From NCBI GenBank assembly GCA_944383855.1, contig CALWRB010000054.1, forward strand, positions 27,331 through 91,330: a DNA stretch of 64,000 bases, given 5' to 3'. Below are positions 62,438 to 64,000 of the stretch, in pieces. Below the pieces are notes generated by a model. It saw nothing but the letters and a program-made list of their open reading frames with translations. It was not told where the DNA came from and ran no database searches. A program made the position numbers and the translations under genes. Source of the DNA: an uncultured Lachnospiraceae bacterium. Its GTDB lineage: Bacteria > Bacillota > Clostridia > Lachnospirales > Anaerotignaceae. Position 1 is the first letter of the stretch; each line of letters starts with the position of its first letter.

Positions 62438-63274
62438 TTATGATGTTTTTTCTTGCGGCAGAATATCGATCACGACCAGTTCCGGCGGATTAAAGACACG
62501 GGGAAGGTCATTGCGGCAAAGACCACGGCTGACGATCATGGTGCTATCCGACTCTGTGTAGATCCCGCCGGCATAGTCGGGGAAAAGCCCCTGATTGGGT
62601 GCCCAAAGACCATTGAGTAGCATCGGCAGACGTACCTGTCCGCCGTGTGCGTGACCGCTCAAAATAAGATCAAAGCCTTTGTTTTGGTATGCGGCATACC
62701 GTTCGGGTCGGTGAGAAAGCAAAACGGTGTAAACGGTATCGTTCGTTTGTGCGGCGCAGGCATCAAGCTGTGTTTGCCATTGTTTTTCTGTCAGACCATC
62801 GGGATCGTCTACGCCGCAGATTTGAATGGTCTGTCCGTTTACGGTAAGCTGCTCTGTGCTGCCTTCCAATATGGTCACCCCATAGGAAGCGATCATGCTT
62901 TTGATATTGTCAATGTCATTCGACCAAAATTCATGGTTGCCGGAAACATAAAAACAGGGATATGTCGAGGCGATATTTTCCAATAATTTTTTTGTGCCGT
63001 CATGCGGGACATGATCGTCCGCAATATCGCCTGTCAGTAAAATGGCATCAGGGTCAGCTTCTGCAATCGCCTGCAGCAGTTCTTCCTGATTTTCTCCGTA
63101 AAAGGTGCTGTGCAGATCGCTGATTTGTAAAAGCCGTATCGGTGTATCTGTTTTGGTGGAAGAAAGTGTATAGTTTCGAATGGTGAGCGGTTGTCGAAGC
63201 GCGAGAAAGATGAAAAAAACTGCCGCCAGAAATAAAAGCGGCAGAATATATTTTTTTCGAACGGTAATGTGCAA
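62438..63274 (-). CDS. Membrane-anchored metallophosphoesterase
   Basis: A 278-residue calcineurin-like phosphoesterase. One N-terminal membrane segment (about 9-27), then LLQISDLHST (metal ligands), LLTGDIADDH, VSGNHEFW and LSGHAHGGQ. All di-metal motifs are present and the domain faces outside the cell. Related to YkuE-type enzymes; its substrate is unknown. GGAGGAG on the minus strand precedes the ATG. Confidence 0.92.
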   Translation of the reverse strand: MHITVRKKYILPLLFLAAVFFIFLALRQPLTIRNYTLSSTKTDTPIRLLQISDLHSTFYGENQEELLQAIAEADPDAILLTGDIADDHVPHDGTKKLLENIASTYPCFYVSGNHEFWSNDIDNIKSMIASYGVTILEGSTEQLTVNGQTIQICGVDDPDGLTEKQWQTQLDACAAQTNDTVYTVLLSHRPERYAAYQNKGFDLILSGHAHGGQVRLPMLLNGLWAPNQGLFPDYAGGIYTESDSTMIVSRGLCRNDLPRVFNPPELVVIDILPQEKTS

Positions 63275-63306
63275 TTCAGCTCCTCCTTCCTGTCATACGG
63301 TAAAGT

Positions 63307-63774
63307 TTATGCCTCTTTTATGACAAGAATGTGCTGTTCTTTAAAAAATCTGTCGACCCATGCGTCCCACGCATCGTCTAAGTGCTTATCCAGTGAGAAA
63401 AGCTTTTGTGTGACGGCGGTGGTGGCATGGATTTTACCTTCGCGAAATACGATATTCAGGCAAAGGGAGGCGGCATTAGGAAACTGCTCCAACTTTTCCT
63501 GTGGTAAAGTGAAGGTAAATTTCATTGACACAGGCGTACGTTCGCCGCGGACCAGCTGAAACACAGTCGGCTTGATCTCCGCCCAACTACAGCAGGCGGA
63601 AATACCGGCTTCTTTTTCCTCTGCGGTATAGTAAGCCTCCTGTCTTGCGCCTTCTATATAAAAGGAAGCGTAACTTGTTACCTGTGCCGTGTGCAGACAA
63701 AATCGGTCAAAGACTTGCCCTTTTAACAGCATTGCCATAAAAGATTTGGTATCGGGTATGGAAAATGATAACAT
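63307..63774 (-). CDS. DUF5721-like protein
   Basis: A 155-residue protein similar by layout to the DUF5721 family of Clostridia: start MLSFSIPDTKSFMAMLLKG, CSWAEIKPTVFQLVRGERTP, and a short C-terminal helical tail. It has no membrane segment. Function is unknown. Its relation to the phosphoesterase gene 32 bases downstream is probably operonic. AGGGGG-type RBS on the minus strand. Confidence 0.6.
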   Translation of the reverse strand: MLSFSIPDTKSFMAMLLKGQVFDRFCLHTAQVTSYASFYIEGARQEAYYTAEEKEAGISACCSWAEIKPTVFQLVRGERTPVSMKFTFTLPQEKLEQFPNAASLCLNIVFREGKIHATTAVTQKLFSLDKHLDDAWDAWVDRFFKEQHILVIKEA

Positions 63775-63882
63775 GGTGCGCCCCCTTTTCGATTCTGATT
63801 TTCATTTTACAACAGGCGGGAGTATTTGACAATAGCAAACACACAGAGAGATGGCTTTTCACAGCGTGAAAGCAGAAATCAT

Positions 63883-64000
63883 AACCACGCCTAAAAGACG
63901 TGGTTTGCACTAGCCCTATAAGGGCTTATTAAGAGCCAGCGCCTAAATGACGCTGGCTTTCACTTCGTTCAAGCCTTGGTGGTATGATTATCTGCTACCC
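63883..64000. repeat. Three-hairpin structured element at the window edge
   Basis: Hairpin 1: AACCACG / CGTGGTT (63883-63905), loop CCTAAAAGA. Hairpin 2: AGCCC / GGGCT (63912-63926). Hairpin 3: AGCCAGCG / CGCTGGCT (63934-63958), loop CCTAAATGA. Hairpins 1 and 3 differ in stem sequence but share the nine-base loop except for one base, the sign of a structured RNA or recognised DNA end. The element is cut by the window border, so its nature (for example an IS200/IS605-type end or an RNA scaffold) cannot be decided. Confidence 0.55.

Overview
The window reads as a chromosomal segment of an anaerobic, endospore-forming member of the Clostridia with moderate G+C. The evidence is spoIVB next to spo0A, spoIIM, a 2-oxoacid:ferredoxin oxidoreductase, the SCIFF peptide with its radical SAM maturase, a clostridial-order fab-acc operon with FabK, and several CD1871A/NapH/U32-type proteins usual in that class. 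A Lachnospiraceae- or Anaerotignum-like host is my guess, not something the sequence proves. I found no tRNA, rRNA, CRISPR array, prophage or complete insertion sequence.

Layout. 1-1.5 kb: the 3' end of a 2-oxoacid:ferredoxin oxidoreductase operon (alpha partial, beta, gamma). 1.9-3.5 kb: an envelope redox trio (TlpA-like lipoprotein, a 48-residue CD1871A peptide missed by size filters, NapH-like Fe-S membrane protein). 3.6-4.0 kb: a duplicated hairpin-rich repeat. 4.1-12.9 kb: ZapA with a long coiled-coil tail, U32 RNA-modification-type protein, FtsW/RodA-type and PBP transpeptidase pair, patatin, PrsW, Nudix. 13.2-19.4 kb: glycolytic operon cggR-pgk-tpiA-gpmI-eno with a recognisable CggR operator but no gap gene. 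19.5-24.3 kb: an AT-rich block with a GntR/FCD regulator divergent from an SDR dehydrogenase and a TRAP transporter. 24.4-30.6 kb: sporulation and housekeeping genes (spoIVB, spo0A, aminotransferase, Nudix, spoIIM, xerD). 30.8-37.6 kb: DJ-1 protein, a candidate small RNA, a degenerate sigma-54-type regulator, ECF sigma/anti-sigma pair, XRE-cupin regulator with a class III aminotransferase, amidase. 38-41.9 kb: EF-G paralogue, threonine aldolase, small membrane protein. 42.1-45.1 kb: SCIFF peptide, maturase and a coupled decarboxylase. 45.3-54.2 kb: the complete fatty-acid synthesis operon fabH-acpP-fabK-fabD-fabG-fabF-accB-fabZ-accC-accD-accA. 54.3-64 kb: radical SAM protein, cupin, nadE, lexA divergent from a YneA-like SOS gene, htpG with CIRCE, phosphoesterase, a DUF5721-like protein, and a three-hairpin element cut by the window end.

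Regulation is unusually legible: many promoters match the sigma-A consensus with 17-bp spacing, and CggR, HrcA (CIRCE) and LexA sites can be read directly. Hairpins between dctP and dctQ and between scfA and scfB look like partial terminators that set gene dosage. The most open observations are the candidate small RNA at 31.5 kb, the two long stems between spoIVB and spo0A, the duplicated repeat at 3.8-4.0 kb and the hairpin element at the right edge.
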